From Sphingobacterium sp. BN32 (GTDB lineage Bacteria; Bacteroidota; Bacteroidia; Sphingobacteriales; Sphingobacteriaceae): 64,000 nt of DNA. The notes under the pieces were generated by a model. It did not search any database. It had not been told where the DNA came from and saw only the letters and a list, made by a program, of their open reading frames with translations. Location of the stretch: assembly GCF_030503615.1 (NCBI RefSeq), contig NZ_CP129963.1, positions 1,364,001-1,428,000 of the forward strand, written 5' to 3'. Below, one piece after another: positions 52,203 through 63,100 of the stretch. A program made the position numbers and the translations under genes. Position 1 is the first letter of the stretch. The number at the start of each line of letters is the position of its first letter.

Positions 52203-52207
52203 CCTCC
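52203..52207 (-). promoter_or_regulatory. Shine-Dalgarno deciding the IscA-family start
   Basis: GGAGG reads leftward, with 9 bases between it and the ATG at 52193. A longer reading from 52220 would place the site inside the coding region. Confidence 0.65.
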
Positions 52208-52268
52208 ATTTATTGTACAAAGATAATCAAAACAAGTTCCAAATATTGGATAAATCATCTGAGTTCTG

Positions 52269-53438
52269 TCAAATTAGACCCTCTTTATACATTTGCCAAA
52301 TAGGTGAGGCGGCTCTAATTTGCGCTACAGCGCGCTTTATTTGTTGTATGGCAACATCAATATCTTCTTTCGTCGTGTATTTGCTGAAGCTGAAACGGCT
52401 GCTGCCATAAACGTCCTCATCCTCCATGCCCATTGCCTTCAGTACATGCGAAGGATCGCGCGAGCCCGAAACACAGGCAGAGCCGGACGATAATGCCATT
52501 TCGGGCAACTTGGTCATGAGTTCGGTCGATCGCACATGTTTAATCAAGACATTGCTGGTGTTTGGAATACGTGCGGCATCGCTTGCATGAATCTTTACTT
52601 CCTCCAGCTGCGTTTGCAGCTCAGCCTCAAAATAATCCCTTATCGCTCCAATGTTGCTGCTGAACTCAAAACGTTTTACAGCCTCACCCATGCCCACAAT
52701 CTGCGGAACCGCATAAGTGCCGCCGCGTAAGCCATGTTCCTGATTCCCCCCGGTAATAAGGCTAGGGATTTGGATGGGCTTGCTTTTTCGACGTATGAAC
52801 AAAGCACCGATGCCTTTCGGTCCGTGAAATTTATGTGCACTTAAGCATAAGATATCAATTGCTACTTGCTGTAAATCAAGGGGTAATTTGCCAATGTGCT
52901 GCGTAGCATCACAGAAAAATAAGACATCCTTCTCTTGACAGATTTTAGCGATCTTATCGATGGGATGTAACACGCCTGTTTCATTATTGGCGGACATTAG
53001 CGCAACTAATACAGTATCCGGACGAATGGCTTTCGTTAAATCGTCCAAATTGATGTTTCCCTGCGTATCGACATCGAGATAAGTTATCTCGCAACCCTGT
53101 TTGGCTAAACTTTCACAAGTCGCCAGAACAGCCTTATGTTCTGTTTTGCAGGTGACGATATGTTTTCCTTTTCGCAGGTAACTTTGCGCTATCCCCTTTA
53201 AGACGGTGCTTATACTTTCTGTAGCGCCTGAGGTGAAGTAGATTTCTTTTAGCATGCAGCCCAATCGTTCGGCGAGCTGAATTCGTGCCTGCTCTATAGC
53301 CGCATTCGCTGCGCGACCGAGTTTATGCTGAACACTGGAGGCATTCCCATACGACTCTTGTAGATAAGGAAGCATAGCCTGTAGAACCTCATCATCCATT
53401 TTGCTCGTCGCATTATTATCAAAATATAGAAAGCTCAT
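52269..53438 (-). CDS. Cysteine desulfurase (IscS/NifS family)
   Basis: A 389-residue PLP enzyme that removes sulfur from cysteine for Fe-S clusters and thionucleosides. The start MSFLYFDNNATSKMD is classical. PLP-site residues are TSGATES, HIVTCKTEHKAV and the Schiff-base Lys in LSAHKFHGPKGIGALF; the persulfide Cys is in LSSGSACVSGSRDPSHVL, a loop of the IscS/NifS type. It precedes the IscA-family gene by 75 bp on the same strand. Confidence 0.94.
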   Translation of the reverse strand: MSFLYFDNNATSKMDDEVLQAMLPYLQESYGNASSVQHKLGRAANAAIEQARIQLAERLGCMLKEIYFTSGATESISTVLKGIAQSYLRKGKHIVTCKTEHKAVLATCESLAKQGCEITYLDVDTQGNINLDDLTKAIRPDTVLVALMSANNETGVLHPIDKIAKICQEKDVLFFCDATQHIGKLPLDLQQVAIDILCLSAHKFHGPKGIGALFIRRKSKPIQIPSLITGGNQEHGLRGGTYAVPQIVGMGEAVKRFEFSSNIGAIRDYFEAELQTQLEEVKIHASDAARIPNTSNVLIKHVRSTELMTKLPEMALSSGSACVSGSRDPSHVLKAMGMEDEDVYGSSRFSFSKYTTKEDIDVAIQQIKRAVAQIRAASPIWQMYKEGLI

Positions 53439-53520
53439 ATGTTAAAGATATTTAAAATAAGTACCATTCTACCGGCTTGCAAACAGTATTTTGTTATTTT
53501 TGTAAAAATTACACTAAGAT

Positions 53521-54369
53521 ATGAATTGGTTTTCTGTAGAAAGAAGTTTAGAACGACTAGTAGATTCGGTAGTAGTCGCACTGCCTAAAATTGCGGTAGG
53601 ATTTTTTATACTGATTGTTGGGCGTTATGTCATCAAATTTGCGCTTAAATTTATCGATAACAGATTTGAAAAGCGCAATGTAGACCGATCTATTCGTTCA
53701 TTTCTAAAAAACATCATCAAATTTACCTTATACGGCTTATTGTTGCTGACGGTAGCCAGTACAATGGGTATACAGACCACTTCCTTTATCGCGGCCTTAT
53801 CGGCCTTCGGTTTAGCTGTCGGTATGGCGCTTCAGGGTAGTTTATCAAACTTTGCCGGAGGTGTATTGATCCTTTTATTCCGTCCTTTCGATGTTGGCGA
53901 CTATATTTCCAGCGCGGCAGGCGCAACGGGAACCGTAGAACGTATCGACTTGTTGTACACCACGATGATTGACGATGATGGGATCCGCGTTTTCACACCG
54001 AATGGTCCGCTCGCTAACTCAGTAATCAAGAATTTTACGAAGATTGCTTCTCGCCGTATGCAGTTTACTTTGAACGTATCTTACGACACAAATATCAAAG
54101 TCGCGCGCGAGGCGGTTCTGTCTGTGTTGAAAGCGGATAAGCGTATTTTGGATAAACCTGTTCCCGAGGTAATTGTAGGGGATTTAAAGGAAACCGGGAT
54201 TACTTTAATTGTACGTGCTTGGGCGAATCGAGAAGTATTCTGGGCAACGAAAAACGAAATTAGCGAGCAAGTCAAGAATGTGCTCGACGGCAAAAACGTG
54301 GTCTTCCCGCAAAATGTTGTCAAAGTTATTGGCGATCAACCCGATGCGGAGGAAACTCCAGTTGCTTAA
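53521..54369 (+). CDS. Small-conductance mechanosensitive channel, MscS family
   Basis: A 282-residue membrane channel opening on hypo-osmotic stress. Three N-terminal helices are followed by the pore helix AALSAFGLAVGMALQGSLSNFAGGVLIL, with the Gly/Ala packing pattern of TM3, then the beta domain (FRPFDVGDYI) and the C-terminal cytoplasmic cage. Length matches E. coli MscS (286). Its stop codon overlaps the stop of the convergent small gene at 54366 by 3 bp. Confidence 0.94.
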   Translation: MNWFSVERSLERLVDSVVVALPKIAVGFFILIVGRYVIKFALKFIDNRFEKRNVDRSIRSFLKNIIKFTLYGLLLLTVASTMGIQTTSFIAALSAFGLAVGMALQGSLSNFAGGVLILLFRPFDVGDYISSAAGATGTVERIDLLYTTMIDDDGIRVFTPNGPLANSVIKNFTKIASRRMQFTLNVSYDTNIKVAREAVLSVLKADKRILDKPVPEVIVGDLKETGITLIVRAWANREVFWATKNEISEQVKNVLDGKNVVFPQNVVKVIGDQPDAEETPVA

Positions 54370-54512
54370 TCCAGCGATTCTTTTAAAACATAATATCGGT
54401 AAGCTACAACGGCCTGTTGTAGCTTACTTAGTTTAGCGGGGTCCAGTTTCGTATAGCTGGGCAATACCGCCTTATTTATTCTGTTCAGTAGTTTAAAAAA
54501 TCCTTTCTTCAT
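54366..54512 (-). CDS. Small basic protein at the end of the glp operon
   Basis: A 48-residue protein, MKKGFFKLLNRINKAVLPSY..., with LDPAKLSKLQQAVVAYRYYV in the C-terminal half. It is basic and helical, and the pattern looks conserved-like. It starts 6 bp after the glpF stop on the same strand, so it is probably the last gene of the glycerol operon. No family name is recalled with confidence. It converges on mscS with stops sharing TTA/TAA. Confidence 0.65.
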   Translation of the reverse strand: MKKGFFKLLNRINKAVLPSYTKLDPAKLSKLQQAVVAYRYYVLKESLD

Positions 54513-54518
54513 GCCTTC

Positions 54519-55244
54519 CTAATATATGCAGCTATAAAGCGCTACTGCAAGTAATGCTCCAATAATTGGGCCTAAAAATGGAACCCAGGCATAAGCAGCA
54601 TCAAATCCAGCTTTATTTTTAATCGGTAATATAGCATGCACGATGCGAGGACCTAAATCTCTGGCGGGGTTAATCGCATAGCCTGTTGTACCGCCTAAGG
54701 ACAAACCAATCACCCATACCAGAAAAGCAACAGGGATTGCACCGATGGAACCTAAGCCAATAACAGAGTCATCAGCCATCTTGGCATCGGTAAAGTGAAG
54801 AATAGTGAAGATTAGCACAAACGTACCGACCACCTCAGAGATTAAGTTAATCGGAGGATTGCGTAGGGCAGGCGCCGTGCAGAAAACAGCTTGTTTTGCG
54901 CCGGGATCTTCTGTTTGATCAAAATGATCTTTATACATCAGCCAGACAACGAATGCACCCGTCATGGCACCTAAAAATTGTGCGCCTATATAGCTTAAGG
55001 TAGTTGCTAGGTCTAATTTACCCAATGCTAAATTGGCAATAGTCACGGCACAGTTCAAGTGCGCGCCACTATAGGGGCCAGCAATCGTGACGCCAACAAA
55101 AACGGCGAGCGCCCAAGCTGTTGTGATGACAATCCAACCGCCGTTATTTCCTTTCGTGCCTTTTAGCACCACATTGGCAACCACGCCACCCCCAAGGAGG
55201 ATCATCACTGCCGTTCCTAAGTATTCTGCTACAAATGGACTCAT
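54519..55244 (-). CDS. glpF: Glycerol uptake facilitator (aquaglyceroporin)
   Basis: A 241-residue MIP-family channel with six helices and two half-helices. The second pore motif is normal (GYAINPARDLGPR), with the Asp after Arg typical of glycerol channels. The first reads GAHLNCAVTIA (N64-C65-A66), so the NPA Pro is Cys. It lies 25 bp after glpK and completes the glpD-glpK-glpF operon for glycerol entry, phosphorylation and oxidation. Confidence 0.94.
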   Translation of the reverse strand: MSPFVAEYLGTAVMILLGGGVVANVVLKGTKGNNGGWIVITTAWALAVFVGVTIAGPYSGAHLNCAVTIANLALGKLDLATTLSYIGAQFLGAMTGAFVVWLMYKDHFDQTEDPGAKQAVFCTAPALRNPPINLISEVVGTFVLIFTILHFTDAKMADDSVIGLGSIGAIPVAFLVWVIGLSLGGTTGYAINPARDLGPRIVHAILPIKNKAGFDAAYAWVPFLGPIIGALLAVALYSCIY

Positions 55245-55269
55245 ATAATAGGTTTAGTTTTGATTTCTG

Positions 55270-56769
55270 TTATTCTGGGTTTTCTGACCAATATTTTACC
55301 GCCTTCACTGCCCGGCTCCATTCTTTCAAATTGTTCGCCAGCTTAGATGATTTCGTCGGCGCAATCAATTTGTCCTCTTTCCAAAGTGCTTCAATCTCCT
55401 TCACATCTTTCCAAAAACCAACAGCAAGACCAGCAAGGAATGCGGCACCCATGGCAGTCGTTTCGGTTATTTGTGGACGCACGACCTGCGTTTTTAAAAT
55501 GTCGGCTTGAAACTGCATCAAGAAGTTGTTTTGTGTTGCTCCACCGTCCACCCGCAGTTCTTTGATCTTCGCACCGGCATCTGATTCCATAGCTTTCAGA
55601 ATGTCGTAGGTTTGATATGCAATACTCTCTAAAGCAGCGCGTGCGATATGCGCATCTGAAGTTCCTCTTGATATGCCAAACAAGGTTCCGCGTGCATTCG
55701 CATCCCAATGTGGTGCACCCAATCCAGCAAAAGCTGGAACCAGATAAACCCCCTCGGTGCTGTCTACGCTGGTCGCTAAAGCTTCCACATCGCTGGATTT
55801 CTTAATTATCTTCAACTCATCGCGTAGCCATTGAACAACAGCCCCTCCGATAAATACAGAGCCTTCCAAAGCATACACGACCTCGTTACCAATCTTCCAT
55901 CCAATCGTCGTCACCAACTTATTCTTCGATTTAACAGGTTTATTCCCCACGTTCATCAGTAAGAAACAACCCGTTCCATAGGTATTCTTGGCCATCCCTT
56001 TCTTTAAACACATCTGTCCGAACAAAGCGGCTTGCTGATCGCCTGCGATTCCTGCAATAGGGATCTGCCGACTACCTAGTTCGCCCGAAGTTTCGCCATA
56101 GATTTCCGACGAGCTCTTAACTTCCGGAAGCATGCTCGCGGGGATGTCAAAAAGCTTCAATAGATCCTTGTCCCAGGACAAGCTGTTGATATTGTATAAC
56201 ATGCTGCGTGAAGCATTCGTCACGTCGGTGACATGTGTTTTGCCATTTGTAAGATTCCAGATTAGCCAGGCGTCAACTGTACCGAAGGCTAGTTCGCCTT
56301 TCTCGGCCAGTTTGCGTGCTCCTTTCACATGGTCCAAGATCCACTTAATCTTAGTTGCCGAAAAGTACGAATCAATCAATAGGCCCGTTTTTTCCTGCAC
56401 TTCATCCAAATGCCCCTCTTTGATCAGTTGAGCACAATATTCCGCTGTTCTTCGGTCTTGCCATACTATGGCATTATAGATCGGCGCACCGGTACGCCGA
56501 TTCCATACAATGGTAGTCTCGCGTTGATTAGTGATGCCTATCCCTTTGATGGAATCTAGTTTAGTCTTTGATTTTGCTAATACCTCCGTGAATACAGCAA
56601 GTTGGCTCGACCATATCTCCTGCGGATCATGCTCAACCCAGCCTGACTTCGGATAGATTTGTTGGAATTCCTTCTGTGAGATATTGACGATTTCGCCCTT
56701 TTTATTGAATAGTATTGCACGAGAACTGGTCGTGCCTTGGTCTAAAGCTATAATATATTCCTTCATCAA
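55270..56769 (-). CDS. glpK: Glycerol kinase
   Basis: A 499-residue FGGY kinase making glycerol 3-phosphate. Motifs: [14 protein letters not shown] at the N-terminus, [17 protein letters not shown], the family signature [30 protein letters not shown] and [21 protein letters not shown]. Length is standard. It lies between glpD and glpF, 23 bp downstream of glpD. Confidence 0.97.
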   Translation of the reverse strand: MMKEYIIALDQGTTSSRAILFNKKGEIVNISQKEFQQIYPKSGWVEHDPQEIWSSQLAVFTEVLAKSKTKLDSIKGIGITNQRETTIVWNRRTGAPIYNAIVWQDRRTAEYCAQLIKEGHLDEVQEKTGLLIDSYFSATKIKWILDHVKGARKLAEKGELAFGTVDAWLIWNLTNGKTHVTDVTNASRSMLYNINSLSWDKDLLKLFDIPASMLPEVKSSSEIYGETSGELGSRQIPIAGIAGDQQAALFGQMCLKKGMAKNTYGTGCFLLMNVGNKPVKSKNKLVTTIGWKIGNEVVYALEGSVFIGGAVVQWLRDELKIIKKSSDVEALATSVDSTEGVYLVPAFAGLGAPHWDANARGTLFGISRGTSDAHIARAALESIAYQTYDILKAMESDAGAKIKELRVDGGATQNNFLMQFQADILKTQVVRPQITETTAMGAAFLAGLAVGFWKDVKEIEALWKEDKLIAPTKSSKLANNLKEWSRAVKAVKYWSENPE

Positions 56770-56792
56770 TAATATATTTATAAGTGGTTGTT

Positions 56793-58364
56793 TTATAAAA
56801 GGTAATTGTTTGCTAGTTCATTGAAGAGTTTAATCTGATTGTCGCGCCAGTCTATTGATTTTCCCAATTCCTGAGCCATCAAGTCCGCCACGACAGGAGC
56901 CGCTCTTTTTGCAGCCTTCGCATCGAGTAGTAAGAGCCTACTACGACGTGCGAGAAAATCTTCGACTTGCCGAACCAGCTCATGACGACAGGCCCATACG
57001 ACCTCCGCTTTCGTATAATCATATTCCGGAACTAGTAGCTCTTTTAAGCGCTCATCTTCTTGCATCAAAGCTTGAATATGATGATAGTCTATTCCATAAT
57101 AGGTCCAATGTCCAGCTTGCACCTGATTAGTGGATCCATGAATAGGAAGGTTCATCGTTTTGCACGCAATATGCGGTAGTTCTCCAACTTTAATTGCAGC
57201 ATCAACCGTATCCTGTGCCATCTTCCTGTAGGTGGTCCATTTCCCCCCGGTAATTGTAATGAGGTTCGACTCGCTAACCAATAGCTTGTGGTCGCGTGAT
57301 ATCTCTTTTGTACTGCCCGTATCGTTGTCCTTTGGCGCTGCTAATGGACGTAAACCCGCATAGATGCTTAAAATATCATTGCGCGTAGGGTAGGGATTCA
57401 AGTAAGACTTGGCGGTTGCCAGAATAAATTCGATCTCGTCCTCCATAGGTCGAGGCTCAATCTGATGTGTGTTGATAGGAATATCCGTAGTGCCTAAAAG
57501 CACCTTATCATGCCAAGGCACCCCAAAGAGCACCCGTCCATCACTTGTTTCCGGAATCATCAGCGCGTCATATCCATCTAGAAACTTCCTGTCAATCACA
57601 ATATGCGAACCCTGACTAGGGCGAACCAAATTCTTATGCGTCGCGGTATCGAGTTTTAAAATATCGTCTACGAAAATTCCAGTGGCGTTGATAACTGTTT
57701 TAGAAACAACTTTATAGGTCGTTCCATCTTCTCTGTCGATAAAGGTAACGCCAGATACTTTACCATGTTGATCTTTATCGATTCCAACGGCGTCCATGTA
57801 GTTCAGCACCGTTGCACCATGGTTAATTGCGGTTTGCGCTAAATTGACTGCCAAACGCGCATCATCAAATTGACCATCGTAGTATAGAATTCCTCCTGTC
57901 AAACCATCTTGCTTGATATGAGGCAGTTTTTCGACAACTTCTTTTTTAGATAGCAAAACTGATTTGCCGATTCGTAAACTTCCCGCTAACCAATCGTATA
58001 GTTTCAAGCCAACCAGATATTTTAGTTTATCGAATGTGGAATAGAGTGGAATAACAAAGGATTGTGCCGAAGAAACATGGGGCGCATTCTTAAAAATAAG
58101 GCCTCTTTCTTTTAGGGCACCGATAACGAGTTTGATATCGCCGTTCGCCAGATAACGGACGCCACCGTGGACCAGCTTTGTACTCTTGCTGGAAGTCCCC
58201 TTAGCGAAGTCATATTTCTCGATTAGGAGAACCTTGAAGCCGCGACTTGCCGCATCAACTGCCGTACCAAGTCCGGTTGCTCCACCGCCAATGATGACGA
58301 GATCCCATAATGCTGTCTGTTTTATCTTTTCAAGTTGGTTCTTTCTTGCAGTTTCGAATTGCAT
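56793..58364 (-). CDS. glpD: Glycerol-3-phosphate dehydrogenase (FAD-dependent, aerobic type)
   Basis: A 523-residue membrane-associated flavoprotein that oxidises glycerol 3-phosphate to dihydroxyacetone phosphate and feeds electrons to quinone. The dinucleotide loop is [20 protein letters not shown]. Further GlpD blocks are [34 protein letters not shown] and [15 protein letters not shown], and the C-terminal domain ends around [17 protein letters not shown]. First gene of the glp operon; the repeat hairpin at 58462-58521 lies about 100 bp upstream. Confidence 0.97.
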   Translation of the reverse strand: MQFETARKNQLEKIKQTALWDLVIIGGGATGLGTAVDAASRGFKVLLIEKYDFAKGTSSKSTKLVHGGVRYLANGDIKLVIGALKERGLIFKNAPHVSSAQSFVIPLYSTFDKLKYLVGLKLYDWLAGSLRIGKSVLLSKKEVVEKLPHIKQDGLTGGILYYDGQFDDARLAVNLAQTAINHGATVLNYMDAVGIDKDQHGKVSGVTFIDREDGTTYKVVSKTVINATGIFVDDILKLDTATHKNLVRPSQGSHIVIDRKFLDGYDALMIPETSDGRVLFGVPWHDKVLLGTTDIPINTHQIEPRPMEDEIEFILATAKSYLNPYPTRNDILSIYAGLRPLAAPKDNDTGSTKEISRDHKLLVSESNLITITGGKWTTYRKMAQDTVDAAIKVGELPHIACKTMNLPIHGSTNQVQAGHWTYYGIDYHHIQALMQEDERLKELLVPEYDYTKAEVVWACRHELVRQVEDFLARRSRLLLLDAKAAKRAAPVVADLMAQELGKSIDWRDNQIKLFNELANNYLL

Positions 58365-58852
58365 GAGATTGATTTTTATCTAAATGTAAGCATTTTCAAA
58401 ATGAAATACAGGACTCCTTACCAAATATGACCTACATAAATCCACTCATAACCCTTACTAACCCAAATCAAAGCCCTTTCATAACCCAATCAAACCCGCT
58501 CCAGAAGGGCTTTGATTTGGGAATGAATAGGGAATAGAAAAAGATCGATTTATCGAAGGTCTGAAGCTTAGGTTATCAAATGTTTAATGAATTGGTTTAT
58601 TTATTCGTAATATTTTATTTACGCAACCGATTGTTTTATTAAATTTGTTTTCATCAACCTTAACGTGTCCTAAAATAATATTGTTTTGGCATGTTTGAAT
58701 AAGTCAAAACTGAAAAGTTTTTATAATCTTGTAACTTAATCTATTTATAAAGTTTTTATGATTGGATGGCTATTAACCTAAATGATAAATCTACCTAATA
58801 CACTTGTCTTTTTTAGGGAAATAGTGATTTAAGCTATGGAACCATAAACATT
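58365..58852. other. Divergent intergenic region between glpD and the oxidoreductase
   Basis: About 490 bp of AT-rich DNA with a 17-bp hairpin (listed separately) and no gene. An imperfect palindrome CAACCGATTG near 58624 resembles a LacI-type operator centre but is a weak match. I see no clear TAnnTTTG promoter close to either start. Confidence 0.5.
58462..58521. repeat. 17-bp inverted repeat related to the GAAAGGG repeats
   Basis: CCCAAATCAAAGCCCTT (58462-58478) is exactly mirrored at 58505-58521, with a 26-base loop that itself holds ATAACCCAATCAAACCC. The words match those at 17570-17640, which suggests a dispersed intergenic family. Confidence 0.75.
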
Positions 58853-60121
58853 ATGAAAGAAAACAATAATTCTTCTAGACGCGATTTTATCAAGAAATCG
58901 TTGATCGGGGCAGCTGCTTTCACCATCGTGCCGAGATTTGTACTTGGAAAAGGATATTTAGCCCCTAGTGACCATTTAACAAAGGGTGTTATTGGTGTTG
59001 GATCAATGGGGCGTGGACACTTCAATTATGCGGGTACTAAGACCGTTGCTATTTGTGATGTGGATACACGCCATTTAGCTATAGCGCAGAAGGCTCTTGG
59101 GGGCGGTGTGAAAGAGCACCATGATTTCAGAGATTTGATCAACAATCCGGAGGTGGATATTGTACATATTGCTACACCACCGCACTGGCATGGATTGATG
59201 GCTGTTGAAGCTGCGCGTTCTGGAAAGGATATCTGGTGTGAGAAGCCAATGACCAGAACAATCGGTGAAGGTAAAAAAGTAAAAGAGGCTGTTGCACAGC
59301 ATGGTAATATTTTTAGGTTGAATACTTGGTTCCGTTTTGATGCGAACTTCTATGGAATGAATGTTCCGGTGAAGAAGATCAAAAAATTAGTGGATACAGG
59401 GATGTTGGGATGGCCGCTGAAAGTGACGATATCTAAGCATACGGGTTTTGATTGGAAGTTCTACTGGGTTGGCAAGGAGAACTTGCCTGTACAACAGGTG
59501 CCAAAAGAGTTAGACTACGAGATGTGGTTAGGTCCTGCACCGTATAAACCGTATAGTGCACACCGCACGCACTTGACTTTTAGGGGTTATTGGGATTATG
59601 ATGGTGGTGGTCTTGGCGATATGGGGCAGCATTATCTAGATCCTGTACAATATTTCTTAGGCAAAGACCAGGAAAGTCCGGTTTCTATCGAGGTTGATGC
59701 TCCGCAACAGCATTCGGATGCTGTTGGTACTTGGCGTAAAATTACCTATACCTATGCGGACGGTTGCCAGATTATCTTAGATGGTGCCGGTACAGAGGTG
59801 GGTAAGGCTTATATCGAAGGACCGAACGGTAAGTTATTCCGTGGGTTTGTGTCGGATATTCCAGATTTGGAGCGCAAATTAGCGCAGTATCCTGAGCCTG
59901 CTCCACAGGTTACCGATTTTGTTGAAGCGGTTCGTACGCGTCAGAAATTTGCTTTGAACGAGCAAAATGGTTATTACTCATGTACGCTAGTGAACTTAGG
60001 TCTTGCGGCATTGCGTTTGAACAGAAACTTGAAATTCGATTCGGAAAAGCAAGAATTTGTGAACGACGATGCAGCAAACAGATTAATCAATCAACCAATG
60101 AGAGGTCCTTGGACATTTTAA
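58853..60121 (+). CDS. Tat-exported Gfo/Idh/MocA-family oxidoreductase
   Basis: A 422-residue NAD(P)-dependent sugar-type oxidoreductase. A twin-arginine signal opens it (NNSSRRDFIKKSLIGAAAFTIV), so it is exported folded with cofactor. The Rossmann loop is VIGVGSMGRGHF, the family motif is WCEKPMTRT, and the active-site region includes GGGLGDMGQHYLDPVQYFLG. Many members act at C3 of sugars. The following gene encodes DUF1080 domains, a family with 3-keto-disaccharide hydrolase activity, which supports a 3-keto-sugar role. That pathway is inferred. It lies 15 bp upstream of that gene in one operon. Confidence 0.88.
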   Translation: MKENNNSSRRDFIKKSLIGAAAFTIVPRFVLGKGYLAPSDHLTKGVIGVGSMGRGHFNYAGTKTVAICDVDTRHLAIAQKALGGGVKEHHDFRDLINNPEVDIVHIATPPHWHGLMAVEAARSGKDIWCEKPMTRTIGEGKKVKEAVAQHGNIFRLNTWFRFDANFYGMNVPVKKIKKLVDTGMLGWPLKVTISKHTGFDWKFYWVGKENLPVQQVPKELDYEMWLGPAPYKPYSAHRTHLTFRGYWDYDGGGLGDMGQHYLDPVQYFLGKDQESPVSIEVDAPQQHSDAVGTWRKITYTYADGCQIILDGAGTEVGKAYIEGPNGKLFRGFVSDIPDLERKLAQYPEPAPQVTDFVEAVRTRQKFALNEQNGYYSCTLVNLGLAALRLNRNLKFDSEKQEFVNDDAANRLINQPMRGPWTF

Positions 60122-60136
60122 TTCCCTAGAAAAATC

Positions 60137-63100
60137 ATGAAGAAAGTATTTAATACGATAACCGCTTTACTATTTATACAAGTTGCTGCTTATGCGCAAC
60201 AACCTGCAAATAGAACATCAGCAACAAAGATTGCCGATGTTTTAGCCCAACAGCCTGCCGAGGAGCAGTCTAAGTTTATTTCAGCGATGAAAGAACTTGA
60301 GGGATTCACGGCTGAGGATGTTTCCAAATTATTATTAGGTTTAAAACCACAGGGTGGCAATAACGCTCCGATTGAATACGCGACCAATTCTTACGCATTC
60401 TATGTGATGCAGCCAGGATTTGAAAATCAACGTGCTACCTATGTACAGGGATTGTTATCGGCACTTGATAATCTGCAAGACGCCAATAACAAAGGCTATG
60501 TCTTAGAATTATTGAAGTTCTGTGCTAAGAATGACGCGATTGCTAAAGTAGCTCCCTATCTTTCTGACGAGTATTTGGCAGAGAAAGCGGCACGCGTTTT
60601 AAATGCGATCCGTACGCCAGAGGCTGCGGCAGCGTTGAATACAGCATTAGCATCATCTGCTACGGAAAAGACCGCTACAGCGATTATCGCTGCTTTAGGC
60701 GATCTAAAATCTAATGAAGCAGAAGCAAAGATCATCGAATTGATCGGTAAATATCCATCGGAGAATTTCCAATGGAACGGTTTAACGGCCTTGAGTAAAA
60801 TCGGTGGTGCACAATCTTCAGCATTATTTTTGGATAAGGCAAAAGCATTGAACTACCAATACGATAAAACGAATGCGTCGAGCTTAGCGATTGACTACGC
60901 GAAGCAATTGGCGAAGAAGGATGAGGCTGCAGCGAGCAAGTTCGCGACTACCTTGTTCAATAATGCGGCTAAAGCGAAGGGCTCAGCGGTTCAGGTTGGC
61001 GCGTTAGAAGTGTTGACCGATATCGACCCTCAAAAACAGAAAAAAGAATTATTGAAGCTTGCTTCCAGTGACGATAAAGTATTGCGCAATGTTGCCCTAG
61101 GTTTATTAGCCGATAATGCCTCTGCTTCTGACCTGTTAAAGTTGGCTAGTTCGATGCGTAAGCTAGATCGAGATGCACAGGAAAGTGTGTTGAACTTTTT
61201 AGCGACAAAGGATGCAGCGGGTTCTGTAGGTTTGATTGAAAAAGGCTTTCCGAAGCTGAAAGACGAGGAAGCAAAAATCGCAGCTTACCATGCGCTTTCT
61301 GTTTTATCAAAAGGTTCAAACGTTCCATTCCTAATCAAACAAATCCCGAGTGCGTCTAAGAATGAGTTGAAGACCATTAAAACGATGTTGTTGTCAGCAA
61401 AAGATGCAGGGACTATTGATTTAGTGAATGCTGCGCTTCCAAGTGCAGACGAGAAGACGCAATTGCTTCTATTGGAAGTTTTAGCACAACGCATGAATTT
61501 GAATTCGGCTTCTGTGGTATTGCCATTAACAAAGTCTAGCGATAAAGCAGTTCGCGCGGCAGCGTTCAAAGCATTGCCAAATGTGGTCAACAATTCGGAT
61601 TTCGAATCGGTCATCGCTTTGGTAAACGATGCAGAAGGAGCGGACTTAGTGAGCGCACAGCAAGCGGCTATCTTGGCTTTGCAAGCAAGTGCGGATAAGG
61701 ATGCAAAGATTCAACGTTTAGCGGCGAATATTTCTCGTTCTTCGGCGCCTTCGGCAGCGAAATACTTCCCGATTTTCGCGGGAGTGGGTGGTGCTGACGC
61801 TTTGAAAGCTGTAGAAAACTACGTGAATAATCCAGGCTTGAAAGCTGCATCGATTGATGCATTATCAAAATGGAATAATGAAGAGGCACTTCCGGCCTTG
61901 ATCAAATTGGCGAGAACAGAAAAAGACCCTGCCTTATTCAATACGATTTTTACTGGATTGATCAAGCAATTGAATGCAAGCAAACAATCCGCTGAGCAAA
62001 AGACATTGACTTTACGTGATGCATTTGCATTAGCGCAAACTGCAAAACAAAAGCAGTCTGCTTTGAGCAGCATGCAAGCTACCAATACTTACCAAGCGAT
62101 GATGTTTGCTAGTCGTTATATGAACGATCCTGAATTGAAAGGAACGGCTTCTAACGTGGCGATGAACATTGCGATGGATAATAAAGAATATGTTGGTTCT
62201 GACGTTCGTGGCATTTTACAACAAGCAGCAGATAATCTTTCGGGTAGCGAGAGTTCGTATTTAAGAGAAGCAATCGTTCGCCATCTATCCGAAATGCCAG
62301 CAGAGCAAGGCTATGTTTCGATCTTTAACGGTAAGGACCTTACAGGATGGAAAGGCTTAGTGGAAAACCCAATTAAACGCGCGGCAATGTCGAAAGCAGA
62401 GTTGGAGAAAAAGCAAGCTGTTGCTGATCAGAAGATGCGTGAAAACTGGAAAGCCATTGATGGTGATTTAGTGTTCAGCGGACATGGTGATAACATCGCG
62501 ACTGTAAAACAATACGGTGATTTTGAGATGTTAGTAGACTGGAAATTAGACCCTCAGGGTAAAGAGCCTGATGCAGGTGTTTACTTGAGAGGAACTCCAC
62601 AGGTTCAGATTTGGGATATCTCGCGTACAAACGTAGGTGCTCAAGTAGGTTCCGGCGGTTTATATAACAATACGAAGAATCCGAAGAACCCATTGAAAGT
62701 TGCGGACAGCGCGCTAGGCGAATGGAATACCTTCAAGATCAAAATGGTCGGAGAGAAAGTTTCTGTTTGGTTGAACGGCGAGTTGGTGGTGGATAACGTA
62801 ACGTTAGAAAACTACTGGGATCGCAATCAATCAATTTTCCCAACCGAGCAAATTGAGTTGCAAGCGCATGGATCACGCGTATGGTATCGCGATATCTACG
62901 TGAAAGAGATTCCTCGTTTGGAAGTATATAAATTGAGCGATGCGGAAAAGAAGGAAGGTTTCGAAATGTTGTTCGACGGAACAAACATGGATAAATGGAC
63001 AAGCTCTGCTGCGTACGAAATTACGAAAGAAGGATATATCCGATCGAATCCGGTTGCGAAGTTCGGCAAGAACATCTATACGAAAGATCAATATGGTGAC

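Noticed and set aside
58620..58635. LacI-type operator CAACCGATTG upstream of the oxidoreductase
   Set aside because: Only 8 of 10 positions symmetric and no LacI-family regulator nearby; too weak to list as a site.
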